Assembly: GCF_005484945.1 (NCBI RefSeq)
Contig: NZ_CP034035.1
Span: 2,728,001-2,792,000, forward strand
Reading direction: 5' to 3'
Source of the DNA: Brenneria rubrifaciens
GTDB lineage: Bacteria > Pseudomonadota > Gammaproteobacteria > Enterobacterales > Enterobacteriaceae
DNA length: 64,000 nucleotides
Below, piece after piece: positions 1 to 12,329 of this stretch. Below the pieces are notes generated by a model, which worked only from the letters and a program-made list of their open reading frames with translations, was not told the DNA's origin and made no database searches. Positions within the stretch are counted from its first letter, which is position 1. Each line of letters opens with the position of its first letter. The translations under genes and the position numbers were made by a program.

Positions 1-1
1 G

Positions 2-2938
2 ATTACCTCGGCGATTACCGCGCCCTTGGAACGTCAGTTCGGTCAGATGTCCGGGCTGAAACAGATGTTGACCCAGAGTTCAGGTGGGGCGTCGGTCATC
101 ACCCTGCAATTCCAGTTGGAACTGTCGCTGGATATCGCGGAGCAAGATGTTCAGGCCGCCATTAATGCGGCAACCAACCTGCTGCCCACCGACCTGCCCT
201 ATCCGCCAACCTACAGCAAGGTGAATCCGGCCGATCCGCCGATCATGACGCTGGCGGTCACCTCCAGCGCCATGCCGATGACGCAGGTGCAGGATATGGT
301 CGATAATCGCATCGCGCAGAAAATTTCGCAGGTGTCCGGCGTCGGTCTGGTTTCGCTGGCGGGCGGGCAACGTCCCGCCGTCCGGGTGAAACTGAACGCG
401 CCCGCGCTGGCGGCTTATGGGCTCACCAGCGAAACGATTCGCACCGCCATCGCCGCCGCCAACGTCAATTCCGCGAAAGGCAGTCTCGACGGCCCGACGC
501 GCTCCGTCACGCTGTCCGCCAACGATCAGATGAAATCCGTCGAGGACTATCGGCAACTTATCGTCGCCTGGCGTAACGATGCGCCGGTACGCCTGCGTGA
601 CGTCGCCATCATTGAGCAGGCTGCGGAAAACACCCATCTGGCTGCCTGGGCCAACCGCCAGCAGGCCATCATTATCAACATTCAGCGACAACCGGGCGCC
701 AACGTCATCACCACCGCCGACAGTATCCGCAACATGTTGCCGGGATTGATCGCCAGCCTGCCGAAATCGGTTGATGTCGTCACGCTGACCGATCGCACCA
801 CCAACATCCGGGCGTCAGTCAAAGACGTACAGTTCGAGCTGCTGCTGGCAATCGCGCTGGTCGTGATGGTGATTTATCTGTTTTTGCGTAACGCCGTCGC
901 CACGCTGATCCCAAGCATCGTGGTGCCGCTGTCGCTGATGGGCACCTTCGCCGCCCTCTATTTTCTCGGTTTTTCCATCAACAACCTGACGCTAATGGCG
1001 CTCACCATTGCCACCGGCTTTGTGGTGGATGATGCGATCGTGGTCATTGAAAACATCTCCCGCTACATCGAAAAAGGGGAAAAACCGCTCAATGCGGCGT
1101 TGAAAGGGGCCGGGGAAATCGGTTTTACCATCATCTCGCTGACATTTTCGCTGATAGCCGTGCTGATCCCGCTGCTGTTTATGGGTGACATTATTGGTCG
1201 TCTGTTCAGTGAATTCGCCATTACACTGGCCGTCGCCATTCTGATTTCAGCGTTTGTCTCGCTCACGCTCACCCCCATGATGTGCGCGCGTATGCTCAGC
1301 CCTCAGTCACCGCACAAGCAGAACCGTTTTACCCGCGCCAGCGAGCGATTCTTCACCCGGCTGGTGGAGGCTTACGGCCGTTATCTGCGTATCGTGCTGA
1401 ATCACCCGTGGCTGACGCTGGGCGTCGCGTTAGCCACCTTGCTGATGACCATCCTGCTCTACCTGTGGATACCCAAAGGATTTTTTCCGGTACAGGACAA
1501 CAGTATTATTCAGGGAACGGTGCAGGCGCCGCAGTCGGTCTCGTTTCGTAATATGGCCGACCGCCAGCAGCAGGTGACCTCGATCATCATGAAAGATCCG
1601 GCGGTGCAGAGCGTCTCCTCCTTCGTGGGCGTCGACGGCACCAATGCGACGCTCAACAGCGGCCGTCTACAGATCAACCTGCGACCGCTCAACGCGCGCA
1701 GCGAACGCATTCCCGACATCATTGCCCGGCTGCAACAGCAGACCGCCCAGATCCCCGGCATTCGGCTTTATTTGCAACCGGTTCAGGATCTGACCATCGA
1801 TACGCAGATCAGCCGCACGCAATATCAGTTTACGTTGCAGACCCTGTCGCTGGACGCGCTAAGCCTGTGGGTGCCCAAGCTTATGGCGGAACTGCAAAAA
1901 CTGCCGCAGTTGCAAGACGTCAGCAGCGACTGGCAGGATCGGGCGCCGGTCGCCTTTGTCAACGTCAACCGCGACAGCGCCAGCCGCCTGGGGATTACCA
2001 TGTCGCAGGTTGACAACGCCCTGTACAACGCTTTCGGTCAGCGCCTGATTTCCACGATTTATACCCAGGCCAGCCAGTATCGCGTGGTGCTGGAACACAA
2101 TACGGACAATAACGCCGCCACCAACCACAACGCACTGGACGCGCTGAACGACGTGCGGTTAATCAGCAGCGACGGCGCCGCCATTCCGCTCAGCAGTATC
2201 GCGACCATAGAGGCGCGTCAGGGCGCGCTGGCGATCAACCGCATCGATCAATTTCCCGCCAGCACGATCTCCTTTAACGTCAACCCCGACTACTCGCTGG
2301 GAGAGGCCGTGGACGCCATCACGCAGGCAGAGCAGTTAATGGATCTGCCCGCGGATATCACCACCCGTTTTCAGGGCAGTACGCTGGCGTTTCAGTCGGC
2401 GCTGGGCAGCACGGTCTGGTTGATCGCGGCGGCCGTGGTCGCCATGTATATTGTGCTTGGCGTGCTGTATGAAAGCTTCATCCACCCGGTGACCATTCTC
2501 TCAACCTTGCCCACCGCCGGGGTCGGCGCTTTGCTGGCGCTGATGGTGGCAGGCAGCGAACTGGATGTGATTGCCATTATCGGCATCATTTTATTGATCG
2601 GCATCGTGAAGAAGAACGCCATCATGATGATCGACTTCGCGCTGGCCGCCGAGCGGGAACAGGGGATGAAACCCTATGACGCCATCTATCAGGCTTGTCT
2701 GCTGCGTTTTCGACCGATCCTGATGACCACGCTGGCGGCCTTGCTCAGCGCCCTGCCGCTGATGCTGAGCACCGGCGTGGGCGCGGAGTTACGCCAGCCG
2801 CTAGGGATCTGTATGGTTGGCGGTCTGGTGATGAGCCAGATTCTGACCCTGTTCACCACGCCGGTGATTTATCTGCTGTTTGACAGCCTGTCGCAACATT
2901 TCCGCCGCGTGCCGCGTCAGGGGGAAGAAACCGAGTGA
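2..2938 (+). CDS. mdtB: Multidrug efflux RND transporter permease MdtB (5' end outside window)
   Basis: Inner-membrane proton-driven RND pump subunit. In E. coli MdtB and MdtC form a heterotrimer that works with the adaptor MdtA and TolC to export bile salts, novobiocin and similar compounds. The reading frame is open from base 2, and its first residues ([16 protein letters not shown]) correspond to roughly residue 60 of the family, so about 60 N-terminal residues including the first membrane helix are missing. The TM4 proton-relay motif [11 protein letters not shown] and the C-terminal membrane block ([15 protein letters not shown]) are intact. The stop overlaps the mdtC start by 4 nt (GTGA), indicating translational coupling. 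In E. coli the operon is activated by BaeR, whose gene lies downstream here. Confidence 0.95.
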   Translation: MTSAITAPLERQFGQMSGLKQMLTQSSGGASVITLQFQLELSLDIAEQDVQAAINAATNLLPTDLPYPPTYSKVNPADPPIMTLAVTSSAMPMTQVQDMVDNRIAQKISQVSGVGLVSLAGGQRPAVRVKLNAPALAAYGLTSETIRTAIAAANVNSAKGSLDGPTRSVTLSANDQMKSVEDYRQLIVAWRNDAPVRLRDVAIIEQAAENTHLAAWANRQQAIIINIQRQPGANVITTADSIRNMLPGLIASLPKSVDVVTLTDRTTNIRASVKDVQFELLLAIALVVMVIYLFLRNAVATLIPSIVVPLSLMGTFAALYFLGFSINNLTLMALTIATGFVVDDAIVVIENISRYIEKGEKPLNAALKGAGEIGFTIISLTFSLIAVLIPLLFMGDIIGRLFSEFAITLAVAILISAFVSLTLTPMMCARMLSPQSPHKQNRFTRASERFFTRLVEAYGRYLRIVLNHPWLTLGVALATLLMTILLYLWIPKGFFPVQDNSIIQGTVQAPQSVSFRNMADRQQQVTSIIMKDPAVQSVSSFVGVDGTNATLNSGRLQINLRPLNARSERIPDIIARLQQQTAQIPGIRLYLQPVQDLTIDTQISRTQYQFTLQTLSLDALSLWVPKLMAELQKLPQLQDVSSDWQDRAPVAFVNVNRDSASRLGITMSQVDNALYNAFGQRLISTIYTQASQYRVVLEHNTDNNAATNHNALDALNDVRLISSDGAAIPLSSIATIEARQGALAINRIDQFPASTISFNVNPDYSLGEAVDAITQAEQLMDLPADITTRFQGSTLAFQSALGSTVWLIAAAVVAMYIVLGVLYESFIHPVTILSTLPTAGVGALLALMVAGSELDVIAIIGIILLIGIVKKNAIMMIDFALAAEREQGMKPYDAIYQACLLRFRPILMTTLAALLSALPLMLSTGVGAELRQPLGICMVGGLVMSQILTLFTTPVIYLLFDSLSQHFRRVPRQGEETE

Positions 2939-5900
2939 AATTCCTGGCCCTGTTTATTCATCGGCCCGTTGCCACCACGCTGCTGACATTGGCGATCGCC
3001 ATTTGCGGCGTCATCGGATTTCGCCTGCTGCCGGTTTCCCCGCTGCCGCAGGTGGATTTTCCGGTTATCTCGGTCAGCGCTTCGCTGCCGGGCGCCTCGC
3101 CGGAAACCATGGCCTCCTCGGTCGCCACGCCCCTGGAGCGTTCGCTGGGCCGGATTGCCGGCATCAGCGAAATGACCTCCAGCAGTATGCTCGGCAGTAC
3201 CCGCATTATCCTGGTGTTCAACCTCGACAGGGATATCAACGGGGCCGCCCGTGATGTGCAGGCCGCGATCAATGCCGCTCAGAATCTGTTGCCGTCCGGC
3301 ATGGCGAGCCGCCCGACTTACCGGAAGGTGAACCCTTCCGATGCGCCCATTATGATCCTGACGCTGACCTCGGAAACCTACGATCAGGGACGGCTCTATG
3401 ATTTTGCCTCGACCCGGCTGGCGCAGAAAATTTCCCAGATGGAAGGCGTGGGCGATGTCTCGATTGGCGGCAGTTCGCTGCCCGCCGTACGTGTCGCGCT
3501 CAATCCGAGCGCGCTGTTTAATCAGGGTATTTCGCTGGATGACGTGCGGCAGGCCATCAGTCAGGCGAATGTGCGCCAGCCGCTGGGCAATATTGAAAAC
3601 CACCAGCAGAACTGGCAGATACAGACCAACGATGAATTGAAGACCGCTGATGCCTACAAGCCGCTGATCATCCACTACGGCAACGGGGCGGCGGTACGAC
3701 TGAGCGACGTGGCAACCGTTGAAGATTCAGTGCAGGACGTGCGTAACGCCGGGATGGTTAATGCCAAACCCGCCATTCTGGTGGTTATCCGCCGCACGTC
3801 CGACGCCAATATCATCAAGACCGTGGATACTATCCGCGCCGCCTTGCCTGAACTGCGCGCCAGCCTGCCGGCATCGATTCAACTTGATGTCGCACAGGAT
3901 CGCTCACCCACCATCCGCGCTTCGCTGGCCGAGGTGGAGCAAGCGCTGGTGATTGCTGTCGCGCTGGTCATTCTGGTGGTGTTCCTGTTTCTGCGCTCCG
4001 GCCGCGCCACGCTCATTCCCGCGATCGCGGTGCCGGTTTCCCTGATCGGGACTTTTGCCGCCATGTATTTGTGCGGGTTCAGTCTGAATAACCTGACGTT
4101 GATGGCGCTCACCATCGCCACCGGTTTTGTGGTGGATGACGCCATTGTGGTACTGGAAAATATTGCCCGCCACATTGAGGCGGGCATGAAGCCGCTGCAA
4201 GCCTCATTGCAAGGGGTCCGCGAAGTGGGCTTCACCGTACTGTCGATGAGTCTTTCGCTGGTCGCCGTTTTCATTCCGCTGTTGTTGATGGAGGGTCTGG
4301 AAGGCCGGCTATTCCGGGAGTTCGCCGTCACGCTGTCGGTGGCGATCATGATTTCCCTGCTGATTTCGCTCACGCTGACCCCGATGATGTGCGCCCGGTT
4401 GCTCCGCGCCGCGCCCAAACGCAGCCAACCGCGCCGCCGCGGTTTCAGCCGTGTCATCATGGCCGTGCAGCAGCAGTATGGGCGTTCGCTCAAGTGGGCG
4501 CTCAACCATGCCCGCTGGGTATTGGTGCTGCTATTGGGAACGGTGGCGCTGAATGTCTGGCTGTATATCAGCATTCCGAAGACCTTCTTCCCTGAGCAGG
4601 ATACCGGCAGGCTTATGGGGTTCATTCAGGCGGACCAAAGCATTTCCTTTCAGGCGATGAAGGGGAAACTCCAGGACTTTATGACTATCGTTCACAACGA
4701 TCCCGCCGTGGATAACGTGACCGGCTTTACCGGCGGATCGCGCACCAACAGCGGTTCGATGTTTATTTCCCTCAAGCCGCTATCCGAACGTCATGTCAGC
4801 GCCCAGCAGGTCATCAGCCGCCTGAGAAGCAAACTGTCGCAGGAACCGGGCGCCAACCTGTTTTTAATGTCGGTGCAGGATATCCGCACCGGCGGGCGCG
4901 AAGCGAACGCCGGCTACCAGTTCAGCCTGTTGTCTGACGATCTTGGCGATCTGCGCACCTGGGAGCCGAAAATCCGTGATGCCCTGAGCAAACTGCCCGA
5001 ACTGGCCGATGTGAACTCCGATCGGCAAAACAAAGGGTCGGAAATGGCGCTGACCTACAATCGCGATGCGATGGCGAAACTGGGGATCAGCGTCTCCAGC
5101 GTGAATGCATTATTGAACAACGCGTTCGGCCAGCGGCAGATCTCCACGATCTACCAGCCGCTCAACCAATATAAGGTGGTGATGGAGGCGGATTCCGCCT
5201 ATACGCAGGATGTGAGCACGCTGGATAACATGTTCGTCATCAACAATGACGGAAAACCGATCCCGCTCGCATACTTCGCTCGCTGGCAGCCGACGAATGC
5301 GCCGCTGTCCGTCAACCATGAAGGTCTGTCCGCGGCGTCGACGATCGCCTTTAACTTGCCGGAAGGGTCAACGCTCTCGGCGGCCACCGCCGCGATCGGG
5401 CGGGCGATGACTGCGCTGAGCGTACCCTCTACGGTACGTGGTCAATTCTCCGGTACGGCACAACTCTTCCAGCAGTCGCAATCCTCTCAGTTGATGCTGA
5501 TTCTCGCGGCGATCGTTACAGTCTATATTGTGCTCGGTATGCTGTACGAAAGTTATGTGCATCCGTTAACCATTCTTTCCACCCTGCCTTCCGCAGGCGT
5601 GGGCGCGTTGCTGGCGCTGGAGTGGTTTGGCGCGCCATTCAGTCTGATCGCGCTGATTGGGATTATGTTGCTGATAGGCATTGTTAAAAAGAACGCCATT
5701 ATGATGGTGGATTTTGCATTGGCGGCGCAGCGTGCCGGCGGACTTAGCGCCAAAGACGCCATTTTTCAGGCCAGCCTGCTGCGATTCCGCCCGATTGTGA
5801 TGACCACGCTGGCCGCGCTGTTCGGCGCCTTACCGTTGATGCTCGCCAGCGGCGACGGCGCCGAGCTGCGCCAGCCGTTGGGGATTACCATTGTCGGCGG

Positions 5901-6003
5901 GCTGGTGGTAAGCCAGCTACTCACGCTCTACACCACACCGGTGGTGTACTTGTTTTTCGACAAGCTCAGGGATTTTTCAATTCAGTCACCAGAGGAATCC
6001 TGA
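2935..6003 (+). CDS. mdtC: Multidrug efflux RND transporter permease MdtC
   Basis: Complete RND permease of 1022 aa, partner of MdtB in the MdtABC-TolC pump. It begins [20 protein letters not shown], the typical N-terminal helix of this family, from a GTG codon overlapping the mdtB stop, with a purine-rich GGGGGAAG stretch upstream as ribosome binding site. It carries the paired aspartates in TM4 ([15 protein letters not shown]) and the second-half motif [18 protein letters not shown]. The N- and C-terminal halves show the usual RND internal duplication. mdtD begins 3 nt after the stop. Assignment to MdtC rather than another RND protein rests on position between mdtB and mdtD and on the 1022 aa length. 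Confidence 0.95.
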   Translation: MKFLALFIHRPVATTLLTLAIAICGVIGFRLLPVSPLPQVDFPVISVSASLPGASPETMASSVATPLERSLGRIAGISEMTSSSMLGSTRIILVFNLDRDINGAARDVQAAINAAQNLLPSGMASRPTYRKVNPSDAPIMILTLTSETYDQGRLYDFASTRLAQKISQMEGVGDVSIGGSSLPAVRVALNPSALFNQGISLDDVRQAISQANVRQPLGNIENHQQNWQIQTNDELKTADAYKPLIIHYGNGAAVRLSDVATVEDSVQDVRNAGMVNAKPAILVVIRRTSDANIIKTVDTIRAALPELRASLPASIQLDVAQDRSPTIRASLAEVEQALVIAVALVILVVFLFLRSGRATLIPAIAVPVSLIGTFAAMYLCGFSLNNLTLMALTIATGFVVDDAIVVLENIARHIEAGMKPLQASLQGVREVGFTVLSMSLSLVAVFIPLLLMEGLEGRLFREFAVTLSVAIMISLLISLTLTPMMCARLLRAAPKRSQPRRRGFSRVIMAVQQQYGRSLKWALNHARWVLVLLLGTVALNVWLYISIPKTFFPEQDTGRLMGFIQADQSISFQAMKGKLQDFMTIVHNDPAVDNVTGFTGGSRTNSGSMFISLKPLSERHVSAQQVISRLRSKLSQEPGANLFLMSVQDIRTGGREANAGYQFSLLSDDLGDLRTWEPKIRDALSKLPELADVNSDRQNKGSEMALTYNRDAMAKLGISVSSVNALLNNAFGQRQISTIYQPLNQYKVVMEADSAYTQDVSTLDNMFVINNDGKPIPLAYFARWQPTNAPLSVNHEGLSAASTIAFNLPEGSTLSAATAAIGRAMTALSVPSTVRGQFSGTAQLFQQSQSSQLMLILAAIVTVYIVLGMLYESYVHPLTILSTLPSAGVGALLALEWFGAPFSLIALIGIMLLIGIVKKNAIMMVDFALAAQRAGGLSAKDAIFQASLLRFRPIVMTTLAALFGALPLMLASGDGAELRQPLGITIVGGLVVSQLLTLYTTPVVYLFFDKLRDFSIQSPEES

Positions 6004-6006
6004 AAA

Positions 6007-7410
6007 ATGGTCACTCAACCCGCCTCCGTTCGCTGGCAACTCTGGATCGTCGCCTTCGGCTTTTTTATGCAAGCGCTGGATACCACCATCGTGAACACCG
6101 CCTTGCCGTCGATGGCCGCCAGCCTGAATGAAAACCCGCTGCGTATGCACTCGGTGATCGTCTCCTATGTGCTGACCGTCGCCATCATGCTGCCGGCCAG
6201 CGGCTGGCTGGCCGACCGGATCGGGGTTAAAAATATCTTCTTCTCCGCTATCCTGCTCTTTACGCTGGGCTCGCTGCTGTGCGCCCGGGCGGGAACCCTG
6301 AACGAACTGCTGATCTCCCGCGTGATTCAAGGCGTCGGCGGGGCGATGATGGTGCCGGTGGGACGCCTGACCGTGATGAAGATTGTGCCGCGCGACCAGT
6401 ATATGGCCGCCATGACCTTCGTCACCCTCCCCGGTCAGATTGGTCCGTTGATGGGTCCGGCTCTCGGCGGCTTTCTGGTGGAATACGCCAGTTGGCACTG
6501 GATTTTCCTTATCAATCTGCCGGTGGGCATTGTCGGCGCGCTGGTCACTTGGTTCCTGATGCCGAACTACAGGATGCAAACCCAGCGTTTTGATATGCGC
6601 GGTTTCCTGTGGCTCGCGGCGGGAATGGCAACGCTGACGCTGGCGCTGGACGGGCACAACAGCCTCGGCATTCCGCCCATTGTTATCGTCGCGTTGATCG
6701 CGGTCGGCCTGATTTCCCTGCTGAGCTATTGGCTGCACGCCCGCAACAACAGCCGGGCGCTGTTCAGCCTGCGGCTGTTTAATACGCAGACCTTTTCCAT
6801 CGGCTTGACCGGCGGGCTGCTGGCCCGCATCGGCAGCGGCATGCTGCCGTTTACCACCCCGTTATTCCTGCAAGTCGGGATGGGGTTTTCACCGTTCAAT
6901 GCCGGGCTGATGATGATCCCCATGGTGCTGGGCAGCATGGGGATCAAACGCGTCGTGGTGCAGATTGTGAACCGGTTTGGCTATCGCCGCGTGCTGGTGG
7001 CGTCAACCTTGCTGCTGGCGCTGGTGACGTTGCTTTTTGCACTGGCGGCGTTAATGGCGTGGATGTGGCTGCTGCCTGTGGTGCTGTTCTTCCTCGGCAT
7101 TATGAATTCAATTCGCTTTTCATGCCTGAATACCCTGACGCTGAAAGATTTGCCCGATACCCTCGCCAGCGGCGGCAACAGCCTGCTCTCCATGACCATC
7201 CAGCTCTCATCCAGTTTGGGCGTCAGCGTGGCCGGGCTCCTGTTGGGGATGTTTTCACAGCAGCATACCAACATGGGCGCCTCAGAAACACACACCGTGT
7301 TCCTCTCTACCTACCTGAGCATGATGGTCATCATCGCGCTGCCGGCCTTGATTTTTAATCGCGTACCGCCGGATACCGTCAAACAATCGACACTTCCCCG
7401 CCGATCGTGA
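6007..7410 (+). CDS. mdtD: MFS transporter MdtD, DHA2 family
   Basis: 467-aa major facilitator protein with about 14 predicted membrane helices (DHA2 type). It shows the N-terminal motif [20 protein letters not shown], the motif-A-like loop [13 protein letters not shown] and the motif-C-like GPALGGFL. It follows mdtC by 3 nt, with an AGAGGA ribosome binding site in the last mdtC codons, and is followed 7 nt later by baeS, so it belongs to the mdtBCD-baeSR operon. In E. coli mdtD is not needed for MdtABC-mediated resistance, and a role in iron-citrate export has been proposed; the substrate here is unknown. Confidence 0.92.
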   Translation: MVTQPASVRWQLWIVAFGFFMQALDTTIVNTALPSMAASLNENPLRMHSVIVSYVLTVAIMLPASGWLADRIGVKNIFFSAILLFTLGSLLCARAGTLNELLISRVIQGVGGAMMVPVGRLTVMKIVPRDQYMAAMTFVTLPGQIGPLMGPALGGFLVEYASWHWIFLINLPVGIVGALVTWFLMPNYRMQTQRFDMRGFLWLAAGMATLTLALDGHNSLGIPPIVIVALIAVGLISLLSYWLHARNNSRALFSLRLFNTQTFSIGLTGGLLARIGSGMLPFTTPLFLQVGMGFSPFNAGLMMIPMVLGSMGIKRVVVQIVNRFGYRRVLVASTLLLALVTLLFALAALMAWMWLLPVVLFFLGIMNSIRFSCLNTLTLKDLPDTLASGGNSLLSMTIQLSSSLGVSVAGLLLGMFSQQHTNMGASETHTVFLSTYLSMMVIIALPALIFNRVPPDTVKQSTLPRRS

Positions 7411-7417
7411 GGTTGCC

Positions 7418-8791
7418 ATGAAATTTGGAATTACCGCCAAACTCTTTTTTGCGATTTTCGCCACCTGCATGCTGGTCTTGATCACCATGCATTGGGGCGT
7501 GCGCATGAGCTTTGAGCGCGGATTCATCGACTACATCAAACACGGCAACGAACAACGGGTCGTTCAGCTACGCAACGCCCTGGCCGAGCAGTATCAGCAA
7601 CACGGCGACTGGTCGTTTCTGCGTAATAACGAACGTCTGGTGTTTAAAATACTGCATTCGATGGATCAAAATGCCGGCGACAACTCCAACCTCGGGATAC
7701 AGGGCTGGCGCGTTCGTCTCTGGGTGCTTGATGCTGCAAAAAACAAGCTGTTTGGCTCACAGGCGCCACTCCCCAGGGAAGGCGAGTGGCAAGCGATCAG
7801 GGTGCGGAATCAAACGGTCGGCTGGGTCGTCGCCGCCCCCAGCGAGCGGCTGACCCGCAACGCCGATATCAATTTTGACAGACAGCAGCAGCGAACCAGT
7901 TGGCTGATTGTGGCGCTGTCGACGCTGCTGGCTGTTATTGCCACCTGGTTAACCTCTCGCGGCCTGCTGGCGCCGGTGAAACGGCTGGTGAATGGCATGC
8001 ACCGTCTGGCTGCCGGCGATTTCAGCGCGCGCGTGAGCGCCACTACCCATGATGAGCTTGGCCGTCTGGCGCAGGATTTCAATCAGCTCGCCAGCGCATT
8101 GGAAAAAAATGAACAGTCCCGGCGGGATTTCATGGCCGATGTTTCCCACGAATTGCGAACGCCGCTGGCGGTGCTGCGCGGCGAACTCGAAGCGTTACAG
8201 GATGGCGTTCGTCTGCCTGACGCCGGTTCGCTGAGTTCGCTACAGGCCGAAGTCGCGACGTTAACCAAGCTGGTGGACGATCTTCATCAACTGTCGCTCT
8301 CCGATCTGGGGGCGCTGGCCTATCGCCGGCGCGCCGTGGATATTGTGCAACTGCTGTATATCGCCATTGCCGCGTTTAGCGAACGCTATCAGAAAAAACA
8401 CCTCGCGCTGACGATGGATTTGCCTGCGCGGGCAACGGTTTTCGGCGACCCTGACCGGTTGGGCCAGTTGTTCAATAATCTGCTTGAGAACAGTCTGCGC
8501 TATACCGATGAACACGGAAAGCTCGCCATACAGGTTGCGCTGCGTCAGACACAGTTGTTAATCATCTGGCAGGACAGCGCCCCCGGCGTCACCGATGAAC
8601 AGCTTACGCTGATTTTTGAACGGTTTTACCGGGCGGAAAGCTCGCGTAACCGCGCCAGCGGCGGCTCCGGGCTGGGGCTGGCCATCTGCAATAATATCGT
8701 TGAGGCGCATGGCGGACGACTGTATGCTGAACACGCCTCGTTGGGTGGCCTGATGATAACTGTCGAGCTGCCTTTGTATTCATCAGGATAA
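7418..8791 (+). CDS. baeS: Envelope-stress sensor histidine kinase BaeS
   Basis: 457-aa membrane sensor kinase. It has an N-terminal helix (about residues 7-28), a periplasmic sensor of about 130 residues, a second helix (about 162-182), a HAMP linker, and a HisKA domain with the phospho-acceptor histidine in the motif [16 protein letters not shown]. The HATPase domain has the N box ([11 protein letters not shown]), a G1-like DSAPGV and a G2 box ([19 protein letters not shown]). It responds to envelope stress and toxic compounds such as indole and flavonoids, and phosphorylates BaeR. It lies between mdtD and baeR, as in E. coli. The length is close to that of the E. coli protein and nothing looks broken. 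Confidence 0.93.
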   Translation: MKFGITAKLFFAIFATCMLVLITMHWGVRMSFERGFIDYIKHGNEQRVVQLRNALAEQYQQHGDWSFLRNNERLVFKILHSMDQNAGDNSNLGIQGWRVRLWVLDAAKNKLFGSQAPLPREGEWQAIRVRNQTVGWVVAAPSERLTRNADINFDRQQQRTSWLIVALSTLLAVIATWLTSRGLLAPVKRLVNGMHRLAAGDFSARVSATTHDELGRLAQDFNQLASALEKNEQSRRDFMADVSHELRTPLAVLRGELEALQDGVRLPDAGSLSSLQAEVATLTKLVDDLHQLSLSDLGALAYRRRAVDIVQLLYIAIAAFSERYQKKHLALTMDLPARATVFGDPDRLGQLFNNLLENSLRYTDEHGKLAIQVALRQTQLLIIWQDSAPGVTDEQLTLIFERFYRAESSRNRASGGSGLGLAICNNIVEAHGGRLYAEHASLGGLMITVELPLYSSG

Positions 8792-8816
8792 TGCGCCACC
8801 ACAGAATCAAAAACAG

Positions 8817-9539
8817 ATGACAACTGAATCGGCTTTCACTAATCCTTTACCTGTATTGATCGTTGAAGACGAGCCTAAGTTGGGACAATTACTGGTCGAT
8901 TATCTTCAGGCTGCGGATTATCAAACCCATTGGATCACCAACGGCAATGACGTCGTTGACTGGGTGCGCGACACCCCGCCCGCGCTGATTCTGCTGGATC
9001 TGATGTTGCCGGGCTGCGACGGTCTGACCCTTTGCCGCACCATCCGTCAGTTCTCCAACGTACCGATCATTATGGTGACCGCCCGCAGCGAGGAGATCGA
9101 TCGCCTGCTCGGATTGGAAATCGGCGCGGATGACTACATTTGCAAACCGTTCAGCCCACGGGAAGTGGTGGTCAGAGTCAGAACGTTACTGCGCCGCTGC
9201 GGTTGGCAAACCCATCCTCGACAACCGATGGAAAAAACCGCGTTACAGATCGATAAAAGCGGATTTCAGGCCAGCTACCTCGGTCAGAATCTCGATCTGA
9301 CCCCGGCGGAATTCAGGCTGTTAAAAACCTTATCCACGGAACCGGGCAAGGTTTTTTCCCGTGAAGAACTGCTGGATAAACTCTATGACGACTACCGCGT
9401 CGTCACCGATCGCACGATTGACAGCCATATCAAAAACCTGCGCCGCAAACTGGAACTGCTTGATGAGCAAGCCTCGTTCATCCGCACCGTCTATGGTATG
9501 GGCTATCGCTGGGAAGCGGCGCCTTGCGAGCTGGTCTAA
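8817..9539 (+). CDS. baeR: Response regulator BaeR, OmpR family
   Basis: 240-aa two-component regulator. The receiver domain (about residues 12-125) has the acidic pair in VEDEP, phospho-acceptor Asp61 in [10 protein letters not shown] and the conserved Lys110 in [11 protein letters not shown] winged-helix OmpR/PhoB DNA-binding domain follows (about 140-235, ending [11 protein letters not shown]). It is the partner of BaeS, encoded 25 nt upstream, and in E. coli activates mdtABCD, acrD and spy. The operon's own BaeR-responsive promoter would lie upstream of mdtA, outside this window. Confidence 0.94.
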   Translation: MTTESAFTNPLPVLIVEDEPKLGQLLVDYLQAADYQTHWITNGNDVVDWVRDTPPALILLDLMLPGCDGLTLCRTIRQFSNVPIIMVTARSEEIDRLLGLEIGADDYICKPFSPREVVVRVRTLLRRCGWQTHPRQPMEKTALQIDKSGFQASYLGQNLDLTPAEFRLLKTLSTEPGKVFSREELLDKLYDDYRVVTDRTIDSHIKNLRRKLELLDEQASFIRTVYGMGYRWEAAPCELV

Positions 9540-9671
9540 CCCATTGCCGACCGGGATTGGCCAGGAAAAATCAAACATCCGCACCTTAGCCACAGCCTGG
9601 TCACTCGCGTCCGGTCAAAAAATCTGTCCGACAGGGTTAAAAATTTAGCATTTTCTCTTGCTTCATGGCTG

Positions 9672-9689
9672 TTAGACTTTCAGGTCTAA
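9672..9689. promoter_or_regulatory. Palindromic operator-like site upstream of yqjG
   Basis: Perfect inverted repeat TTAGAC-N6-GTCTAA located 39-56 bp before the yqjG start. It overlaps a possible -10 element (TAAAAT, 9687-9692), so a bound protein would be positioned to repress. The arm sequence resembles the TAGACC-type sites of electrophile/quinone-sensing TetR regulators such as NemR, which would fit a quinone-reductase gene. That identification is inference. Confidence 0.5.
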
Positions 9690-9727
9690 AATAATGACTC
9701 ACGCACAGTAGATCGAGGGAGAGAACA

Positions 9728-10690
9728 ATGTCAGGTTTAGTAGACGGCAAATGGGTCAACGGCGATGTCGCGGCCGAAGAAATCAAAAACGGCGCCTTTC
9801 ATCGGCAGGAAACCCGATTTCGGCAAACCGAGATTGTCCCCGAATCCGGGCGTTACCAGCTTTTTGTCTCATATCTCTGCCCGTGGGCGTCGCGTACCTT
9901 GATTTTCCACAAGTTGAAAGGGCTGGAAAACATGATTTCGCTTTCCATAACGGAACCGCGCATCGGCGATAACGGCTGGGAATTCGCCGTCCCGCAGGAC
10001 GTGGGCGAGCAGGTTGCGCCGATCCGTTTTCTGCACCAGCTTTATACCGCCAGCGAACCGCATTACACGGGGAAAGTCTCGGTTCCCGTGTTGTGGGATC
10101 GTCAGGAAGGCCGAATTGTTAACAATGAATCCGCAGAAATCATCCGCATTTTGAACCACGCCTTTAACGATCTGAACGGTAACCGTCTGGATTTTTACCC
10201 CGCCGCTCTGCGTGACGAGATCGACTACTGGAACGAAAAGATTTATCACAATGTGAATAACGGCGTGTACAAAACTGGTTTTTCTAAGACGCAGGAGAGC
10301 TACGATCAATCAGTAACCACCCTGTTCAACGCCTTGGATGAACTCGAAAAACACCTGGCCGTCCGCCGCTATATTGCCGGTAATACGCTGACCGAAGCGG
10401 ACTGGCGCCTGTTCGTTACCCTGATTCGCTTTGATGTCGCCTACTACGGCGCCTTCAAATGTAATCTGCGCCATATCGAGGATTACCCCCACCTGTCCCA
10501 CTACCTGCGCGACCTTTATCAGTGGCCGGGGATAAAAGAAACCGTCAATCTCGATCACATCAAAGCGGGTTATTATGGCATTTTGTGGCTGAACCCTACC
10601 GGCATCGTTCCGAAAGGTCCGTTGCTTGATCTGCACCGTCTGCACAACCGGGATCGGCTTGGTGAGCCGGTCGTGGCGTTGGGTAAATAA
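9728..10690 (+). CDS. yqjG: Glutathionyl-hydroquinone reductase (YqjG/EcfG family, Xi-class GST)
   Basis: 320-aa Xi-class glutathione transferase that reductively removes glutathione from glutathionyl-hydroquinones in the cytoplasm. The active-site cysteine is Cys51 in SYLCPWASRTLIF. The substrate- and glutathione-binding parts of the thioredoxin-like domain (SVPVLWDRQEGRIVNNESAEI) and the helical C-terminal domain (LTEADWRLFVTLIRFD) are present. Length is close to E. coli YqjG (328 aa). A GAGGGAGAG ribosome binding site lies 6-8 nt before the ATG. It stands alone, divergent in theme from the neighbouring bae and trhP genes, and has its own palindromic operator candidate. Confidence 0.88.
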   Translation: MSGLVDGKWVNGDVAAEEIKNGAFHRQETRFRQTEIVPESGRYQLFVSYLCPWASRTLIFHKLKGLENMISLSITEPRIGDNGWEFAVPQDVGEQVAPIRFLHQLYTASEPHYTGKVSVPVLWDRQEGRIVNNESAEIIRILNHAFNDLNGNRLDFYPAALRDEIDYWNEKIYHNVNNGVYKTGFSKTQESYDQSVTTLFNALDELEKHLAVRRYIAGNTLTEADWRLFVTLIRFDVAYYGAFKCNLRHIEDYPHLSHYLRDLYQWPGIKETVNLDHIKAGYYGILWLNPTGIVPKGPLLDLHRLHNRDRLGEPVVALGK

Positions 10691-10816
10691 GATGACGCAA
10701 TAGACCCGCTTTTTGTGGGCCGTCTGCTGCATTTTTTGCTTATTAGCGCTAGAATCCCCGCCTTTACTGCTCCCGCCGGGAGCAGCCTGACTTGTGATCA
10801 GAATCGAGACACCGCC

Positions 10817-12178
10817 ATGTTCAAACCGGAATTACTTTCTCCGGCCGGTACGTTGAAAAATATGCGTTACGCCTTTGCCTATGGCGCCGATGCGATTTAT
10901 GCCGGTCAACCCCGTTACAGCCTGCGAGTCCGTAACAACGAATTCAACCATCAGACGCTGGCGCAAGCCATTAATGAAGCGCATGAGTTGGGTAAGAAAT
11001 TCTATGTTGTGGTTAACATTGCGCCGCACAACGCAAAGCTGAAAACCTTCCTGCGCGACCTGCAACCCGTGATCGACATGGAACCGGATGCGCTGATCAT
11101 GTCCGATCCGGGCCTGATTATGCTGGTACGGGAAAACTTCCCGCATATGCCGATTCACCTTTCCGTGCAGGCCAACGCGGTGAACTGGGCAACAGTGAAA
11201 TTCTGGCAGCAAATGGGGCTGAGCCGCGTGATTTTATCCCGCGAGCTGTCGCTGGAAGAGATTGAGGAAATCCGCCGCCAGGTGCCGGAAATGGAACTGG
11301 AGATCTTTGTCCACGGCGCCCTGTGCATGGCCTATTCCGGCCGTTGCCTGCTGTCCGGCTATATCAACAAGCGCGATCCCAATCAGGGCACCTGCACCAA
11401 CGCCTGTCGCTGGGAATATAACGTACAGGAAGGAAAAGAAGACGACGCGGGCAATATCGTCCACCAGCATGAACCTATCGCGGTGAAAAACGTTGAGCCC
11501 ACGCTGGGTATCGGCGCGCCTACCGACAAAGTGTTTATGCTGGAAGAGAACCAGCGCCCCGGCGAGTACATGAGCGCCTTTGAAGACGAGCACGGCACCT
11601 ACATTATGAACTCCCGCGATTTGCGTGCGATTCAGCATGTGGAGCGTCTGACGCAAATGCAGATTCATTCACTGAAGATTGAAGGCCGAACCAAATCCTT
11701 CTACTATTGCGCTCGCACCGCTCAGGTGTACCGTCGCGCCATTGATGACGCCGCCGCGGGAAAACCCTTCGATCCGACGCTGTTGCAAACGCTGGAGGGC
11801 CTGGCCCACCGGGGTTATACCGAAGGGTTCCTGCGCCGCCATGTACATGAGGATTATCAGAATTACGATTACGGCTATTCCGTCTCCGAACGCCAGCAGT
11901 TTGTGGGCGAATTTACCGGCATGCGCCGTGACGGTCTGGCGGAAGTGGCGGTAAAAAACAAATTCTCCTGCGGCGATAGCGTGGAAATGATGACGCCCGG
12001 CGGCAATATTCAGTTCACCCTTGAAGCCATGCAAAATGCCAAAGGCCAGACGACGGACGTCGCGCCGGGGAACGGGCATACTGTCTATTTGCCGGTTCCC
12101 GATGACATCGCGTTGGATTATGCGCTGCTGTTGCGTAATTTGCCCGGAACCACCACACGCAATCCAAACGCGAAATAG
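10817..12178 (+). CDS. trhP: tRNA hydroxylation protein TrhP (YegQ), U32 peptidase family
   Basis: 453-aa peptidase-U32-family protein. In E. coli TrhP (formerly YegQ) is needed for prephenate-dependent 5-hydroxyuridine formation at tRNA position 34. The ATG at 10817 is chosen because MFKPELLSPAGTLKNMRYAF is the conserved family start; the open frame extends about 34 codons further upstream without family similarity. The U32 signature is visible around EIFVHGALCMAYSGRCLLSGY, with the cysteine cluster continuing in GTCTNACRW. The cyaR sRNA gene lies immediately downstream, the same arrangement as in E. coli. Confidence 0.9.
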   Translation: MFKPELLSPAGTLKNMRYAFAYGADAIYAGQPRYSLRVRNNEFNHQTLAQAINEAHELGKKFYVVVNIAPHNAKLKTFLRDLQPVIDMEPDALIMSDPGLIMLVRENFPHMPIHLSVQANAVNWATVKFWQQMGLSRVILSRELSLEEIEEIRRQVPEMELEIFVHGALCMAYSGRCLLSGYINKRDPNQGTCTNACRWEYNVQEGKEDDAGNIVHQHEPIAVKNVEPTLGIGAPTDKVFMLEENQRPGEYMSAFEDEHGTYIMNSRDLRAIQHVERLTQMQIHSLKIEGRTKSFYYCARTAQVYRRAIDDAAAGKPFDPTLLQTLEGLAHRGYTEGFLRRHVHEDYQNYDYGYSVSERQQFVGEFTGMRRDGLAEVAVKNKFSCGDSVEMMTPGGNIQFTLEAMQNAKGQTTDVAPGNGHTVYLPVPDDIALDYALLLRNLPGTTTRNPNAK

Positions 12179-12329
12179 TGCGATATCGCCGCCGGATTAT
12201 CGTCGTTAATCTGGCGGCAGGCCAGCGGCCCTATCCCGCATCACCGCTGGGTCCGGCCAGCCACCCCCTCCGCAAAGCAAGGTGGAAGGTGACTAATATA
12301 GCCACAAAAAGCAGGGTATTAGACAAAAA

